A DNA stretch of 64,000 nt from Citricoccus sp. CH26A (GCF_000224415.1 NZ_AFXQ01000001.1:1-64000), one strand, 5' to 3'. Positions 8,868-18,301 are shown, numbered from the stretch's first letter. Notes: a model not told the origin generated them from the sequence alone. A program made the numbers and translations.

Positions 8868-9261
8868 GCCGGGCCGGGGGCCGGCAGGGCACGACGGCGC
8901 GGTGCGGCGCTGCTCGGGCATCGGCGCCTCCGTCCTGGGGGTGCGCGCCAGGCGCTGGACTGTCGTGACGGGCCGGGACGGACCCTGGGCGAACGCCCGG
9001 GCCCGGGCCACGGCGTGACGAGGGCAACAACCCCTGGTCCCGCGGGCCAGCATAGGCCCCGTGGCGGGCGGAGATCCAAGAGCCTGCCGCCACGGATTGA
9101 GTAGCAGCAGCATATGGATCACCCCCTTGGTCAGCCCTAGGGGTTCCCCTGATGTGAGCGCAGTCACCGTTCGGCAGACTGGCAGGCGTACTTTCCGCCA
9201 TCGCGCCGGAAACGGGCCTGTCGGCCTGGGAGCGCGGTGTCACTGCCAGAAGGAGAACGCC
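8868..9261 (+). other. 394-bp intergenic region upstream of benA
   Basis: No gene is evident. The last 160 bp hold the probable benA control region: a CATATG at 9111-9116, a perfect AGGGG-TT-CCCCT dyad at 9139-9150 running into CCCCTGATGTGA, and the benA ribosome-binding site AGAAGGAG at 9249-9256. I could not assign the promoter hexamers with confidence. Confidence 0.6.
9139..9157 (+). promoter_or_regulatory. candidate BenR-type activator site upstream of benA
   Basis: The sequence AGGGGTTCCCCTGATGTGA combines a short dyad with CCCCTGATGTGA, which matches 10 of 12 positions of CCCCTCATATGA found in the same orientation upstream of the benK-like transporter (18164-18153). Here it ends about 104 bp before the benA start; there it ends about 91 bp before the transporter start. 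Binding by the LAL regulator is inference. Confidence 0.4.
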
Positions 9262-10635
9262 ATGACCGAGAACCTGTCCCATGTCCGGGAAGTCCTCACC
9301 GACGCCGTGGTCGACGACCGTGAGAAGGGCATCATCCGGGCCAAGCGCGAGATCTTCACCGACGAGGAGATCTTCGAACTCGAGATGAAGCACATCTTCG
9401 AGGGCAACTGGGTCTACCTGGCGCACGAGTCCCAGATCCCCAACGTCGGGGACTACTTCACCACCCACATCGGCCGCACCCCGGTGGTCATCACCCGGGA
9501 CAAGGAGGAGAAGCTCAACTGCATCGTCAACGCGTGCTCCCACCGCGGCGCGATGCTGTGCCGTCGCAAGACCGACAACCGCACGACCTTCACCTGCCCG
9601 TTCCACGGCTGGACGTTCAAGAACTCCGGTGAGCTGCTCAAGGTCAAGGACGGCCGCAACGGCGGCTACCCGGAGGGCTTCAACACCAACGGCTCCCACG
9701 ACCTGACCAAGGTCGCCCGCTTCGACTCCTACCGCGGTTTCCTCTTCGGCTCCCTCAACGCGGACGTGCTGCCGCTCAAGGAGCACCTGGGGGACGCCAC
9801 CAAGGTCATCGACTCGATCGTGGACCAGTCCCCGGAGGGCCTCGAGGTCCTGCGCGGCGCCTCCACCTACACGTACGACGGCAACTGGAAGGTCCAGGCC
9901 GAGAACGGCGCCGACGGCTACCACGTCACCTCGGTGCACTGGAACTACGCCGCCACCACCGCCCGCCGGACCGCCGGCGACTCCGCCAACACCACCAAGG
10001 CCATGGACGCCGGCAAGTGGGGCAAGGTCAAGGGCGGGTTCTACTCGTACCCGCACGGCCACCTGCTGCTGTGGCAGGAGTGGACCAACCCCCAGGACCG
10101 CCCGCTGTGGGACCGCCGCGACGAACTGGTGGAGAAGTACGGGGAGGAGATGGCCAACTTCATGATCAACATCTCGCGCAACCTGTGCCTCTACCCGAAC
10201 GTCTACATCATGGACCAGTTCTCCTCGCAGATCCGCCACTTCCGGCCGATCTCCGCGGACCAGACTGAGGTGACCATCTACTGCATCGCTCCCAAGGGTG
10301 AGTCGGCCGAGAACCGCGCCAAGCGCATCCGCCAGTACGAGGACTTCTTCAACGCCACCGGCATGGCCACCCCGGACGACCTGGAGGAGTTCCGCTCCTG
10401 CAACAAGACCTACTGGGCCAAGACCGCCCAGTGGAACGACATGTCCCGCGGTTCCACCCACCAGGTCGACGGCCCGGACGAGCAGGCCGCCGCCCTGGGC
10501 ATGAACGACGTCATCGCCTCCGGCGTGCGCACCGAGGACGAGGGCCTGTACCCGATCCAGCACATGTACTGGCACGAGGTCATGGAACAGGCGGTCGCCG
10601 CGGAGGAATCCGCAGCCGAGCCGGCCCTGGCCTGA
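9262..10635 (+). CDS. benA: benzoate 1,2-dioxygenase large (alpha) subunit
   Basis: The 457-residue protein is the catalytic alpha subunit of benzoate dioxygenase, which adds O2 across C1-C2 of benzoate to give a cis-dihydrodiol carboxylate. The Rieske [2Fe-2S] ligands are C92-x-H94 and C112-x2-H115 (CSHRG, CPFHGW). The mononuclear iron histidines lie in [12 protein letters not shown]. Length and sequence agree with BenA of other bacteria. The ATG at 9262 has an AGAAGGAG site upstream; the longer open frame (to 9061) crosses the promoter region. It heads benABCD and is separated from benB by 34 bp. Confidence 0.96.
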   Translation: MTENLSHVREVLTDAVVDDREKGIIRAKREIFTDEEIFELEMKHIFEGNWVYLAHESQIPNVGDYFTTHIGRTPVVITRDKEEKLNCIVNACSHRGAMLCRRKTDNRTTFTCPFHGWTFKNSGELLKVKDGRNGGYPEGFNTNGSHDLTKVARFDSYRGFLFGSLNADVLPLKEHLGDATKVIDSIVDQSPEGLEVLRGASTYTYDGNWKVQAENGADGYHVTSVHWNYAATTARRTAGDSANTTKAMDAGKWGKVKGGFYSYPHGHLLLWQEWTNPQDRPLWDRRDELVEKYGEEMANFMINISRNLCLYPNVYIMDQFSSQIRHFRPISADQTEVTIYCIAPKGESAENRAKRIRQYEDFFNATGMATPDDLEEFRSCNKTYWAKTAQWNDMSRGSTHQVDGPDEQAAALGMNDVIASGVRTEDEGLYPIQHMYWHEVMEQAVAAEESAAEPALA

Positions 10636-10669
10636 CCGAGACCGACACGAACTGCGAGGAGCTGCTCCC

Positions 10670-11206
10670 ATGACCACCACTGCCACCGCGGTGCCCACCG
10701 TCAAGACCACCGAGGACATCGTGACCCTCGAGACCGTCCGCGCCTTCCTGTACAAGGAGGCCCGACTGCTCGACGACCGCAACTTCGACGAGTGGCTCGA
10801 GTGCTACCACCCGGACTCCGAGTTCTGGATGCCGGCGTGGGACGACAACGACGAGCTGACCGAGGACCCGCAGTCCGAGATCTCCCTGATCTACTACGAC
10901 AACCGGGGCGGGATCGAGGACCGCGTCTTCCGCATCAAGACCGACCGGTCCTCCGCGACCTCCCTGCCGGATCCGCGCACCGGTCACAACATCACCGACG
11001 TCGAGGTGCTCGAGCGCGACGGCGACCAGGTCAAGGTCCGATTCAACTGGTTCACCCTGTACTACCGGTACCAGTCCACGGACACGTACTTCGGCACCAG
11101 CTTCTACACCATCGACCTCTCGGGGGCCGAGCCGGTCATCCGCAGCAAGAAGGTCGTGCTGAAGAACGACTACATCCACCACGTGGTGGACATCTACATG
11201 ATCTGA
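10670..11206 (+). CDS. benB: benzoate 1,2-dioxygenase small (beta) subunit
   Basis: The 178-residue protein is the structural beta subunit that packs with BenA into the alpha3-beta3 terminal oxygenase. It shows the family pattern of an N-terminal helix with FLYKEARLLDDRNFDEWL followed by a nuclear-transport-factor-2-like beta barrel, and lacks redox-centre cysteines, as expected. GAGGAG is located a suitable distance before the ATG. It sits between benA and benC in the operon. Confidence 0.95.
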   Translation: MTTTATAVPTVKTTEDIVTLETVRAFLYKEARLLDDRNFDEWLECYHPDSEFWMPAWDDNDELTEDPQSEISLIYYDNRGGIEDRVFRIKTDRSSATSLPDPRTGHNITDVEVLERDGDQVKVRFNWFTLYYRYQSTDTYFGTSFYTIDLSGAEPVIRSKKVVLKNDYIHHVVDIYMI

Positions 11207-11300
11207 GGTCCCCCGGGACCTTCCGGCCGCCGACGCGCGCGGCCGGCCACCACCCACGATTCAGCGGGCCGCGGGATGCGGCCCGGACCAAGGAGGACCC

Positions 11301-12875
11301 ATGGGACACAAGGTAGCCCTGAGCTTCGAGGACGGCGTGACGAAGGTCGTCAAGGTCGGCGACTTCGAGACCATCATGGACGCCGCCTACAAGGCGCGCA
11401 TCAACATCCCGGCCGACTGCCGCGACGGTGCCTGCGGCACGTGCAAGTCGTTCTGCGACTCCGGTTCGTTCGACCCGGGCGACTTCATCGACGACGCGCT
11501 GACCGAGGAGGAGCTGGAGAAGGGCTACCTGCTCACCTGCCAGGCCGTGCCCGAGTCGGACATGAGCATCCAGGTACCGGCCACCGCCGAGTCGGCCAAG
11601 ACCTCGGCGGCCGCGTTCACCTCCACGCTGACCCAGCTGGACAAGCACTCCGAGTCCACCATCTCCTTCACGCTGACCCCGGAGAACCGCGGGGACCTCG
11701 CCTTCCTGCCGGGCCAGTACGTCAACATCAAGGTGCCGGGCACCGACGCCGAGCGGTCCTACTCCTTCAGCACCGGTCCCGAGGTGGACGAGACCTCCTT
11801 CATGGTGCGCATCTCCCCGCAGGGGGCCATGTCCGAGTACCTGCGCGACCGCGCCCAGGTCGGGGACACCGTGGAGTTCACCGGGCCCTACGGCTCGTTC
11901 TTCCTGCGCGAGCCCAAGCGGCCGCTGCTGCTGCTGGCCGGCGGCACCGGCCTGGCCCCGCTGCTGTCCATCCTGGAGAAGCTGTGCGAGGGCCCCACGC
12001 AGTACCCCGTCCACCTCGTCTACGGCGTCACCCGCGAGGCGGACATCGTGGGCCTGGACTGGCTGCGCGCCTACGAGGAGCGACTGCCGAACTTCACGTG
12101 GGACTACATCGCCTCCGAGCCGGGCACCTCCGCCCCGCACACCGGCTACGTCACCCAGGTCATCGAGCCCACCCATGTCAACGAGGGCGACGTGGACATC
12201 TACCTGTGCGGTCCGCCGCCCATGGTCAATGCCGTCTCGAAGTGGCTGGACTCCGAGGGCATCGAGCCCGCCAACCTCTACTTCGAGCGCTTCGCCCCGA
12301 AGGAGACCACGGGTGGGGACGCCGAGACCGGCGCGCCCGTCCCGCCCGAGCAGGTGGCCGCCGAGGGTGACACCCTCACCGCCGCCGAGGCGATCTCCTC
12401 GCTGGAGACCGGCCGGCTGGACTTCCGCAAGGAGGACAGCTTCGCCCACCTGGACGCCCGGATGGGCCTGGAACTGGCGATCACCGAGCTCATGATGGGC
12501 CGGCTCAGCGACGAGCAGATGGCCCAGTTCCGCCGACTGGCGGAGGCCACGGTCGACTTCGTCGACGGCGACCGTGTCGGTGACCCGGAGGAGTACGTGC
12601 GGACCAACGAGGAGTTCCACGAGTACCTCTTCACCATCTCCGGCAACCCCACCCTGCTGGAGTCCTACCGGCGCCTGGACATCCACGCCCAGATGGCCGC
12701 GACCTTCGAGAAGGGCACGGAGATCTTCTCGCGCGTGGCCCAGGACCACCTCGACGTCGTCTCGGCCTTCGAGGCGCAGGACCGGGACCGGGCACGGGAG
12801 GTCATCATGAACCACGCCCGTGATGCCAAGGGCACCATGGACACCGCGATCGACGCGAAGGTGGCCGGGGCCTGA
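11301..12875 (+). CDS. benC: benzoate dioxygenase reductase with extra C-terminal FCD-like domain
   Basis: The 524-residue protein passes electrons from NADH to BenAB. Residues 1-95 are a plant-type [2Fe-2S] ferredoxin with C40, C45, C48 and C80. An FAD domain follows with RSYSFSTG, then an NAD domain with GGTGLAPLL and CGPPPMV, ending near residue 334 (LYFERFAPK). Standard BenC proteins end about there. The remaining ~190 residues are a linker plus an FCD-like (GntR-family ligand-binding) all-helical domain with EEFHEYLFTISGN and a late NHARD. N436, H440, H483 and H505 match the usual metal-ligand spacing. AAGGAGG precedes the ATG. The stop overlaps benD by 1 bp. I recall that long BenC proteins occur in Corynebacterium and Rhodococcus, but cannot confirm this here. 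Confidence 0.93.
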   Translation: MGHKVALSFEDGVTKVVKVGDFETIMDAAYKARINIPADCRDGACGTCKSFCDSGSFDPGDFIDDALTEEELEKGYLLTCQAVPESDMSIQVPATAESAKTSAAAFTSTLTQLDKHSESTISFTLTPENRGDLAFLPGQYVNIKVPGTDAERSYSFSTGPEVDETSFMVRISPQGAMSEYLRDRAQVGDTVEFTGPYGSFFLREPKRPLLLLAGGTGLAPLLSILEKLCEGPTQYPVHLVYGVTREADIVGLDWLRAYEERLPNFTWDYIASEPGTSAPHTGYVTQVIEPTHVNEGDVDIYLCGPPPMVNAVSKWLDSEGIEPANLYFERFAPKETTGGDAETGAPVPPEQVAAEGDTLTAAEAISSLETGRLDFRKEDSFAHLDARMGLELAITELMMGRLSDEQMAQFRRLAEATVDFVDGDRVGDPEEYVRTNEEFHEYLFTISGNPTLLESYRRLDIHAQMAATFEKGTEIFSRVAQDHLDVVSAFEAQDRDRAREVIMNHARDAKGTMDTAIDAKVAGA

Positions 12876-13702
12876 TGGTGCAGACCTACGCCGGTCAGTT
12901 CCTGACCCCGGGACGATTCGCGGACCAGGTCGCCGTCGTGACCGGCTCCGCCCAGGGGATCGGGCAGAAGGTGGCCGAGCGCATCGCGGCCGAGGGCGGC
13001 GCCGTCGTGCTCGTGGACCGCGCCGACCTCGTCCACGAGGTGGCCCGGGGGATCAACGACGACGCCGGCCGCACCGGTTCGGGCGGTTCGGCCACCTCGG
13101 TCACCGCGGACCTGGAGACGTTCGCGGGTGCCGCCGAGGCCGTGGAGGCCGCGGTGGCCGCCCACGGCCGCGTGGACGTGCTGGTGAACAACGTCGGCGG
13201 CACCATCTGGGCCCGGCCCTACGAGGAGTACGACGAGGAACGGATCGAACGCGAGATCCGCCGGTCCCTGTTCCCCACGCTGTGGAGCTGCCGCGCCGTG
13301 CTGCCCACGATGCTGTCGCAGGGTTCGGGCGTGATCGTCAACGTCTCCTCGGTCGCCACGCGCGGCATGAACCGGGTGCCCTACGCGGCGGCCAAGGGCG
13401 GCGTCAACGCGCTCACCCAGTCCCTGGCCATGGAGGTCGCCGGACGGGGGATCAGGGTCGTCGCCACCGCTCCCGGTGGCACGGAGGCGCCGCCGCGGAA
13501 GGTGAAGCGGGGCCCCGAGGCGGAGTCCGAGCAGGAGAGGCAGTGGTACCAGGCCATCGTCGACCAGACGGTGGAGTCCTCGTTCATGAAGCGCTACGGG
13601 ACGCTGGACGAGCAGGCGGCGCCCATCGTGTTCCTCGCCTCCGCCGAGGCCTCGTACCTGACCGGGAGCGTGCTGCCGGTCGCCGGGGGGGACCTGGGCT
13701 GA
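12875..13702 (+). CDS. benD: 1,6-dihydroxycyclohexa-2,4-diene-1-carboxylate dehydrogenase
   Basis: The 275-residue short-chain dehydrogenase oxidises and decarboxylates the benzoate cis-diol to catechol. It carries the cofactor loop TGSAQGIG at residues 23-30, the NNVGG segment, the catalytic serine in NVSSVA, and tyrosine-lysine in YAAAKGG. A PGGTEAPPRKVK segment matches BenD-type proteins. Its ATG overlaps the benC stop in TGATG, so the two are translationally coupled. It ends the benABCD operon, 65 bp before the LAL regulator. Confidence 0.93.
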   Translation: MVQTYAGQFLTPGRFADQVAVVTGSAQGIGQKVAERIAAEGGAVVLVDRADLVHEVARGINDDAGRTGSGGSATSVTADLETFAGAAEAVEAAVAAHGRVDVLVNNVGGTIWARPYEEYDEERIEREIRRSLFPTLWSCRAVLPTMLSQGSGVIVNVSSVATRGMNRVPYAAAKGGVNALTQSLAMEVAGRGIRVVATAPGGTEAPPRKVKRGPEAESEQERQWYQAIVDQTVESSFMKRYGTLDEQAAPIVFLASAEASYLTGSVLPVAGGDLG

Positions 13703-13754
13703 GCGCGGCTGCCGGTGGCGTCCGCCCCGTGACGGGCGCCACCCACACGTCGGC

Positions 13755-13760
13755 TAGTCT
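13755..13760 (+). promoter_or_regulatory. leaderless -10 element for the benR-like regulator
   Basis: TAGTCT lies 7 bp before the ATG at 13768 and no Shine-Dalgarno is visible between them. This suggests the regulator has its own leaderless transcript besides any read-through from benD. Confidence 0.5.
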
Positions 13761-13767
13761 CGTCCGC

Positions 13768-16608
13768 ATGCAGTACACGGTGCCCGACGGCGAGACAGCA
13801 CCGGACCGGGTGCTGGTCGGCCGCGCGGGGGTCCTGGCCGAGCTGGACGAGGCCCTGCGCCAGGCCCGCCGCGGGACGGTGGGCACCGTGGTGCTCAGCG
13901 GCCCCTCGGGATCGGGCCGGACGGCGGTGCTCGAGTCCTTCCTCGAGCACTGCCGTTCTGCCGGCCGCGGCATCCGGGTCCTCAAGGCCGTGGGGGACGC
14001 CTGGGAGTCCCAGCTGGCCCTGGCCGGGTACTCCCAGCTCATGGACACCGCACCGTTGCGGTCGGCCAAGGGCTACGACGCCACGCCCATGCCGCCCGCC
14101 ATGCCGGTGCCCGAACTGAGCGTCGCCCAGGCGGCGAACTACGCCGCCACCCTCACCACCCACCTGGAGACACTGCAGCTGCGGGGGCCCGTGGTGGTCG
14201 CCGTGGACGACGTCCACCATCTCGACGAGGCCAGCGTGCGCATCCTGGTGTTCGTGATGCGGCGGCTGAAGTCCTCGAAGGTGCTCTTCCTGTTCACCCT
14301 CGACCCGTCATACTCCCACGCCCTGCCCCCCGGCCTGCGCGACCTCCTGGGCCAGTACCGGGTCCGCCAGTTGCGCCTGGACCCCCTGGACGCCGAGGAC
14401 GTCCGCCGGCTCGCTCGGTCCCGGTTCGGGCTGGACCTGGGGGACACGGCGGCGCAGGGCCTCGTCCGGCACACCCGGGGACTGCCGCGACCGATCCTGG
14501 AACTGCTGCAGGAGATGCCGCCGGAGACCTGGCAGAGCTGGTTCCCGTCGCTGCCGGCGAGTGCCCGGATGCAGTCCCGGGTGCGGGGACTGATGGCCGA
14601 TGCCACGCCGGGACTGGTCGAGGTCGCCGAGGCCCTGGCCGTGCTGGGCTCTCCGGCCGGGCTCGCCGAGATCCAGGCGGTCAGCGGTCTCAGCGGGCCG
14701 GAGGCCGTGATCGAGGCCCTGGACGAGGGCCATCGCGCCGGACTGCTGCGGTGGACCGTGGACCACGACGGCTCGGCGGTCTCCTTCGTCGAGCCGGGGG
14801 CCGCCGAGGCGATCTACGAACAGGCCCTGCCGAGCAGGCGACTGGCCCGGCACCGGCGCGCGGCCGCCGTCGTGCCCCTGGAGGCCGATCGGCTGGCCCA
14901 CCGGGTGGCCGCCGCGGCCGGACCGGACGCGGACCTGGCCGCCGAGCTCGAGGACTTCGCCGCCCGGCAGGGCGAACGGGGCGCGTGGCAGGACGTCTCG
15001 TCCGCCCTGTTCTCCGCGGCCCGTCTCACCACGGACCCGCAACGGCACGACCACCGGTTGCTGCGGGCGGTGGACGCCTCGGTCGGCGCCGGGGACATCG
15101 CCCGGGCCCAGACCTGGACCTCGGCCGTGGAGGCCATGCCGTCCTCCTCCCTGCGCTCCTCGGTCCTGGGCTACCTCTCGACCGTCTCGGGCCAGAGCCG
15201 CAGCGCCCGTCACCATCTCGAGGAGGCGTGGCGGACCAGTGACGCCGACCGGGACCCGGCGGCGGCCGCCCAGGCGGCCCAGCGTTTCGTCCTGCACGGC
15301 CTGGCGTCGTGGGACGGGCCGCTGATGACCGAGTGGGGCGAGACGGCGATGTCCCTGACCGAGGCAGGCAGCCCGGCACACATCGAGTCGGAGGCCATCT
15401 ACGGGCTCGGCCTGTATGCCCGCGGGCGCCTGCAGGAGGCCGAGGCCGCCTACGAGCGGGCCACCGCCCGCGCCGGGGAGAACGCCCAGAAGCAGCGGAT
15501 CCAGATGGGTGCCGCCTGGCTGGCCCTGCGGGCCGACCAGGTCGAGTCGGCGCTGGTGGGCTTCGAGGCGGCCACCCCCACGGAACATCGCGGCGGTTCG
15601 CTGCGCATCTCCCTGTGGGCGGAGGCCTGGCTGGCGCGGACCCAACTGGTGCTGGGGGACTGGGACGCCGCAGCGGCCACGGTGTCCCGGGCCTCGGTCC
15701 GGCTGGAATCGGCCCGGATGCCCCTGATCGGACCCCTGCTGTACTGGACGGCCGCCGAGCTGTGGTCCATGCGGGGGGACTGGGAACGGGCGCGTCACTA
15801 CGTCTCCAGGGCCGCCGTCCACCCGGGCACCTACCGGGCCATGCTCGTGCCCGCCCACCTGGCCAGGGCACGGTTCCACGAGGCCCGGTCCGACTACGAG
15901 AGCGCCCTGGAGGCGCTCGAGCCATTGACGGAGATCGACCCCTGGACGGCCGGTCGCGTCTCCTTCTGGCCGTGGCAGGACACCTATGTCAACGCCCTGG
16001 TGATGACGAACCGGCTGGAGCGCGCCGAGGAGTTCCTCACCGCGTTCGAGGGACTGTGCCGGGAGCGGGCGATTCCCTCCGACCAGGCCCGGATGTCCTG
16101 GTCCCGGGGCCGGTTGCTCGCCGCGCAGGGCGACCCGGACGCCGCGCGCGACCACTTCGAGTCCGCACTGGGGCAACTGCGGGGACTGCACCGGCCCTAC
16201 CTGCAGGCCAGGATCAGCTTCGCCTTCGGCCAGAGCATGCGCCGGGCGGGGAAGCGCCGGCTGGCCTCCTCGGTGCTCCAGGTGGCGAAGGACCTCTACG
16301 ACTCCCTGGGAGCGGTGACCTACGTCGAGCGCTGTGACCGCGAGCTCAAGGCCACCGGGATGGACGTCGGCCCCGTCGACGCCCCCGCGGACCCCGTGCT
16401 CGTGGCCGCGGGCCGGGCCGACGTCGACCTCACGGCGCAGGAACAGGCCGTGGTGGAGCTCGTGGCGCACGGGGCCACCAACAAGGAGACGGCGCGCTCG
16501 CTGTTCCTGGCGGAGAAGACGGTCCAGTACCACCTGACGCGCATCTACCGGAAGCTCGGCGTCCGGTCCCGCAGCGAGCTGGCGGCCCGCTACCGTCCCG
16601 AGGACTGA
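13768..16608 (+). CDS. benR: LuxR-family (LAL) ATP-binding regulator of the benzoate operon
   Basis: The 946-residue protein is a large ATP-binding LuxR regulator. The N-terminal ATPase domain has Walker A GPSGSGRT at residues 45-52 and Walker B VVVAVDDVHHLD near 146-157. A long helical, TPR-like middle follows, and a LuxR helix-turn-helix is at about 887-940 (LTAQEQAVVELV, KTVQYHLTRIYRKLGV). Adjacent LAL regulators control ben operons in Corynebacterium and Rhodococcus, so I infer that it activates benABCD in response to benzoate or a metabolite. I chose the ATG at 13768 because it follows a TAGTCT -10 element and starts just before the conserved VGR segment; the frame stays open far upstream across benD. 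Confidence 0.88.
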   Translation: MQYTVPDGETAPDRVLVGRAGVLAELDEALRQARRGTVGTVVLSGPSGSGRTAVLESFLEHCRSAGRGIRVLKAVGDAWESQLALAGYSQLMDTAPLRSAKGYDATPMPPAMPVPELSVAQAANYAATLTTHLETLQLRGPVVVAVDDVHHLDEASVRILVFVMRRLKSSKVLFLFTLDPSYSHALPPGLRDLLGQYRVRQLRLDPLDAEDVRRLARSRFGLDLGDTAAQGLVRHTRGLPRPILELLQEMPPETWQSWFPSLPASARMQSRVRGLMADATPGLVEVAEALAVLGSPAGLAEIQAVSGLSGPEAVIEALDEGHRAGLLRWTVDHDGSAVSFVEPGAAEAIYEQALPSRRLARHRRAAAVVPLEADRLAHRVAAAAGPDADLAAELEDFAARQGERGAWQDVSSALFSAARLTTDPQRHDHRLLRAVDASVGAGDIARAQTWTSAVEAMPSSSLRSSVLGYLSTVSGQSRSARHHLEEAWRTSDADRDPAAAAQAAQRFVLHGLASWDGPLMTEWGETAMSLTEAGSPAHIESEAIYGLGLYARGRLQEAEAAYERATARAGENAQKQRIQMGAAWLALRADQVESALVGFEAATPTEHRGGSLRISLWAEAWLARTQLVLGDWDAAAATVSRASVRLESARMPLIGPLLYWTAAELWSMRGDWERARHYVSRAAVHPGTYRAMLVPAHLARARFHEARSDYESALEALEPLTEIDPWTAGRVSFWPWQDTYVNALVMTNRLERAEEFLTAFEGLCRERAIPSDQARMSWSRGRLLAAQGDPDAARDHFESALGQLRGLHRPYLQARISFAFGQSMRRAGKRRLASSVLQVAKDLYDSLGAVTYVERCDRELKATGMDVGPVDAPADPVLVAAGRADVDLTAQEQAVVELVAHGATNKETARSLFLAEKTVQYHLTRIYRKLGVRSRSELAARYRPED

Positions 16609-16636
16609 GGGACGGCGGCGGGCCGCACGGAGGCGT

Positions 16637-18061
16637 TCAGGCTCGCGACGCCGGGACCGCGCTCGCCGGCTCGCCGGCCTCGACGCCATGGTGCCCGGTG
16701 GCGCCGGCGATGCCGGGGACGTCCGCCGTGGCCGCGGTGTCCGTGGCCCGTTCCAGCCGGGACTGCCGCGGCACGGCCAGGGTGACCAGAGCCCCGAAGA
16801 GGGCCACGCCGCCGAAGATGTAGAAGGCGGTGCTGCCGCCCACGCCGGCCGCGGTCAGCCAGCCCCCGATGAGGGGCCCGAGCACGCCACCGATGCGCCC
16901 GAAGCCGGCGACCCAGGAGACCCCGGCGGCGCGGGCGTTGGTCGTGTAGTAGTTCGAGCTGAACCCGTAGATCAGCACCTGGGTGCCCAGGGTGCCGACC
17001 CCGGCCACGGCGATGTAGAGGAACAGGACCGGCGCCGGGAACTGGAAGGTCATCAGCGCCAGGGTGATCCCGGCCAGGACGAAGGTGGTGGCCACGATCC
17101 GTTGCGCACCGAGCCGGTCGGCGGCCAGCGAGGCGACGATCCCGCCCAGCACGGCCCCGCTGTTGAGGATCAGCAGGAAGGACAGGGAGTAACCCTTGTC
17201 GAAGCCGTAGCCCTCCATGATGCGCGGCAGCCAGGTGTTCAGGCCGTAGGTGAGCAACAGGCCGGAGAAGGACATGAAGCCCAGCAGGACGGTCGGCAGG
17301 AAGAACTGGCGGGAGAAGGCCGCTGCGAATCCCCGCTTGGCCGGCGCCGCGCCGGCCTGCTGGACCACGATCTCCTCCAGGAGGGGCACCCCGGTCCGCG
17401 CGGAGGCGGCACGGGCCTCCTCGATGCGGCCGCGGGCGTGCAGCCAGCGGGGTGACTCGGGGAGCTTGAACCAGGCCAGCGGCAGCAGGAACAGGATCGG
17501 CGTGGCGCCGATCATGAACAGTCCGCGCCAGCCCAGCGGTTCGAGCAGGACGATGCCCAGCAGCGCGGCCAGGACGCCGCCGGCGGGGATCCCGGAGTAC
17601 ACGAGGGCGTTGTAGAAGTTGCGCTGGCCCGCCGGGGCGAACTCGGCGATCGTGGCCCCGGCCGTGGCCAGGATCACCCCGAGCCCCAGTCCGGTGAGCA
17701 GGCGCATCACGCCGAACGCCGCCACCGAGGTGGTCAGCGCGGTGATGAACATCCCGATGGAGAACCAGGCGATGCCGCCGAGGATGAGCCGGCGGCGGCC
17801 GAAGTGGTCGCCCAGGAATCCGCAGGTGAGGGAGCCGACGAGGACCCCGATCAGGGCGTAGGAGCCCAGGGCGCCGGCCGCGGCGCCGTCCAGCGGCCCG
17901 ATCTGGCTCGGATCATCGAGCAGGGTGGACAGCACGGTGCCGTAGATGGTCAGGTCGAAGCCGTCGAAGACGAGTGCGCAGCAGACGATCGCCGCGACCC
18001 AGTTGGCCGTGCGTGCCTCCTGGCGCGGATCGTGGGCGAGGGGGGTGGGAGGGTGTGACAT
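16637..18061 (-). CDS. benK: MFS aromatic acid:H+ symporter (BenK-like)
   Basis: The 474-residue protein is a 12-helix major facilitator of the aromatic acid:H+ symporter (AAHS) group, which imports benzoate and related acids. Signature pieces include DGFDLTIYGTVL in helix 1, GFLGDHFGRRR between helices 2 and 3, and a PESPRWLHARGR loop after helix 6. I chose the ATG at 18061 because the following residues start the family's short cytoplasmic N-terminus and GAGAGG lies upstream. It converges on the LAL regulator with 28 bp between stops. Its upstream region carries the CCCCTCATATGA motif shared with benA. Confidence 0.9.
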   Translation of the reverse strand: MSHPPTPLAHDPRQEARTANWVAAIVCCALVFDGFDLTIYGTVLSTLLDDPSQIGPLDGAAAGALGSYALIGVLVGSLTCGFLGDHFGRRRLILGGIAWFSIGMFITALTTSVAAFGVMRLLTGLGLGVILATAGATIAEFAPAGQRNFYNALVYSGIPAGGVLAALLGIVLLEPLGWRGLFMIGATPILFLLPLAWFKLPESPRWLHARGRIEEARAASARTGVPLLEEIVVQQAGAAPAKRGFAAAFSRQFFLPTVLLGFMSFSGLLLTYGLNTWLPRIMEGYGFDKGYSLSFLLILNSGAVLGGIVASLAADRLGAQRIVATTFVLAGITLALMTFQFPAPVLFLYIAVAGVGTLGTQVLIYGFSSNYYTTNARAAGVSWVAGFGRIGGVLGPLIGGWLTAAGVGGSTAFYIFGGVALFGALVTLAVPRQSRLERATDTAATADVPGIAGATGHHGVEAGEPASAVPASRA

Positions 18062-18152
18062 GGACTGTCGGTCCTCTCGGATCGGTTCGTGGTGGGCCGG
18101 CCGGCTGCCGGTCCCCGGGCTGCGTTCCAGAGTCCCAGAGGAGTGACCTGCA

Positions 18153-18164
18153 TCATATGAGGGG
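18153..18164 (-). promoter_or_regulatory. candidate activator site upstream of benK
   Basis: On the coding strand this reads CCCCTCATATGA, preceded by GGGTAAA. It matches the benA-upstream motif at 10 of 12 positions in the same orientation and at a similar distance from the start codon. The 3' part overlaps a possible TATGAT -10 element. Confidence 0.4.
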
Positions 18165-18288
18165 TTTACCCAGTCCTCCGCCGGGGGGTGCGGCACCGGC
18201 GGGCCGTTGAGATCCGCAACCTCCTGATGCCGTCCGGACCCGTCTGGATGGACCCGTCCGGACGGTGGAACGCCCCCCGGCGCGTGGA

Positions 18289-18294
18289 TAGGGT
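18289..18294 (+). promoter_or_regulatory. leaderless -10 element for the maleylpyruvate isomerase-family gene
   Basis: TAGGGT lies 7 bp before the ATG at 18302 with no ribosome-binding site between. This is the same arrangement as upstream of pyk. Confidence 0.45.
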
Positions 18295-18301
18295 GGCCTT
18301 C

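Noticed and set aside
7398-9167. Long reverse-strand open frame opposite benE
   Set aside because: It overlaps a clear transporter gene and its operator, and its composition (Arg, His, Gly, Glu) is shadow-like.
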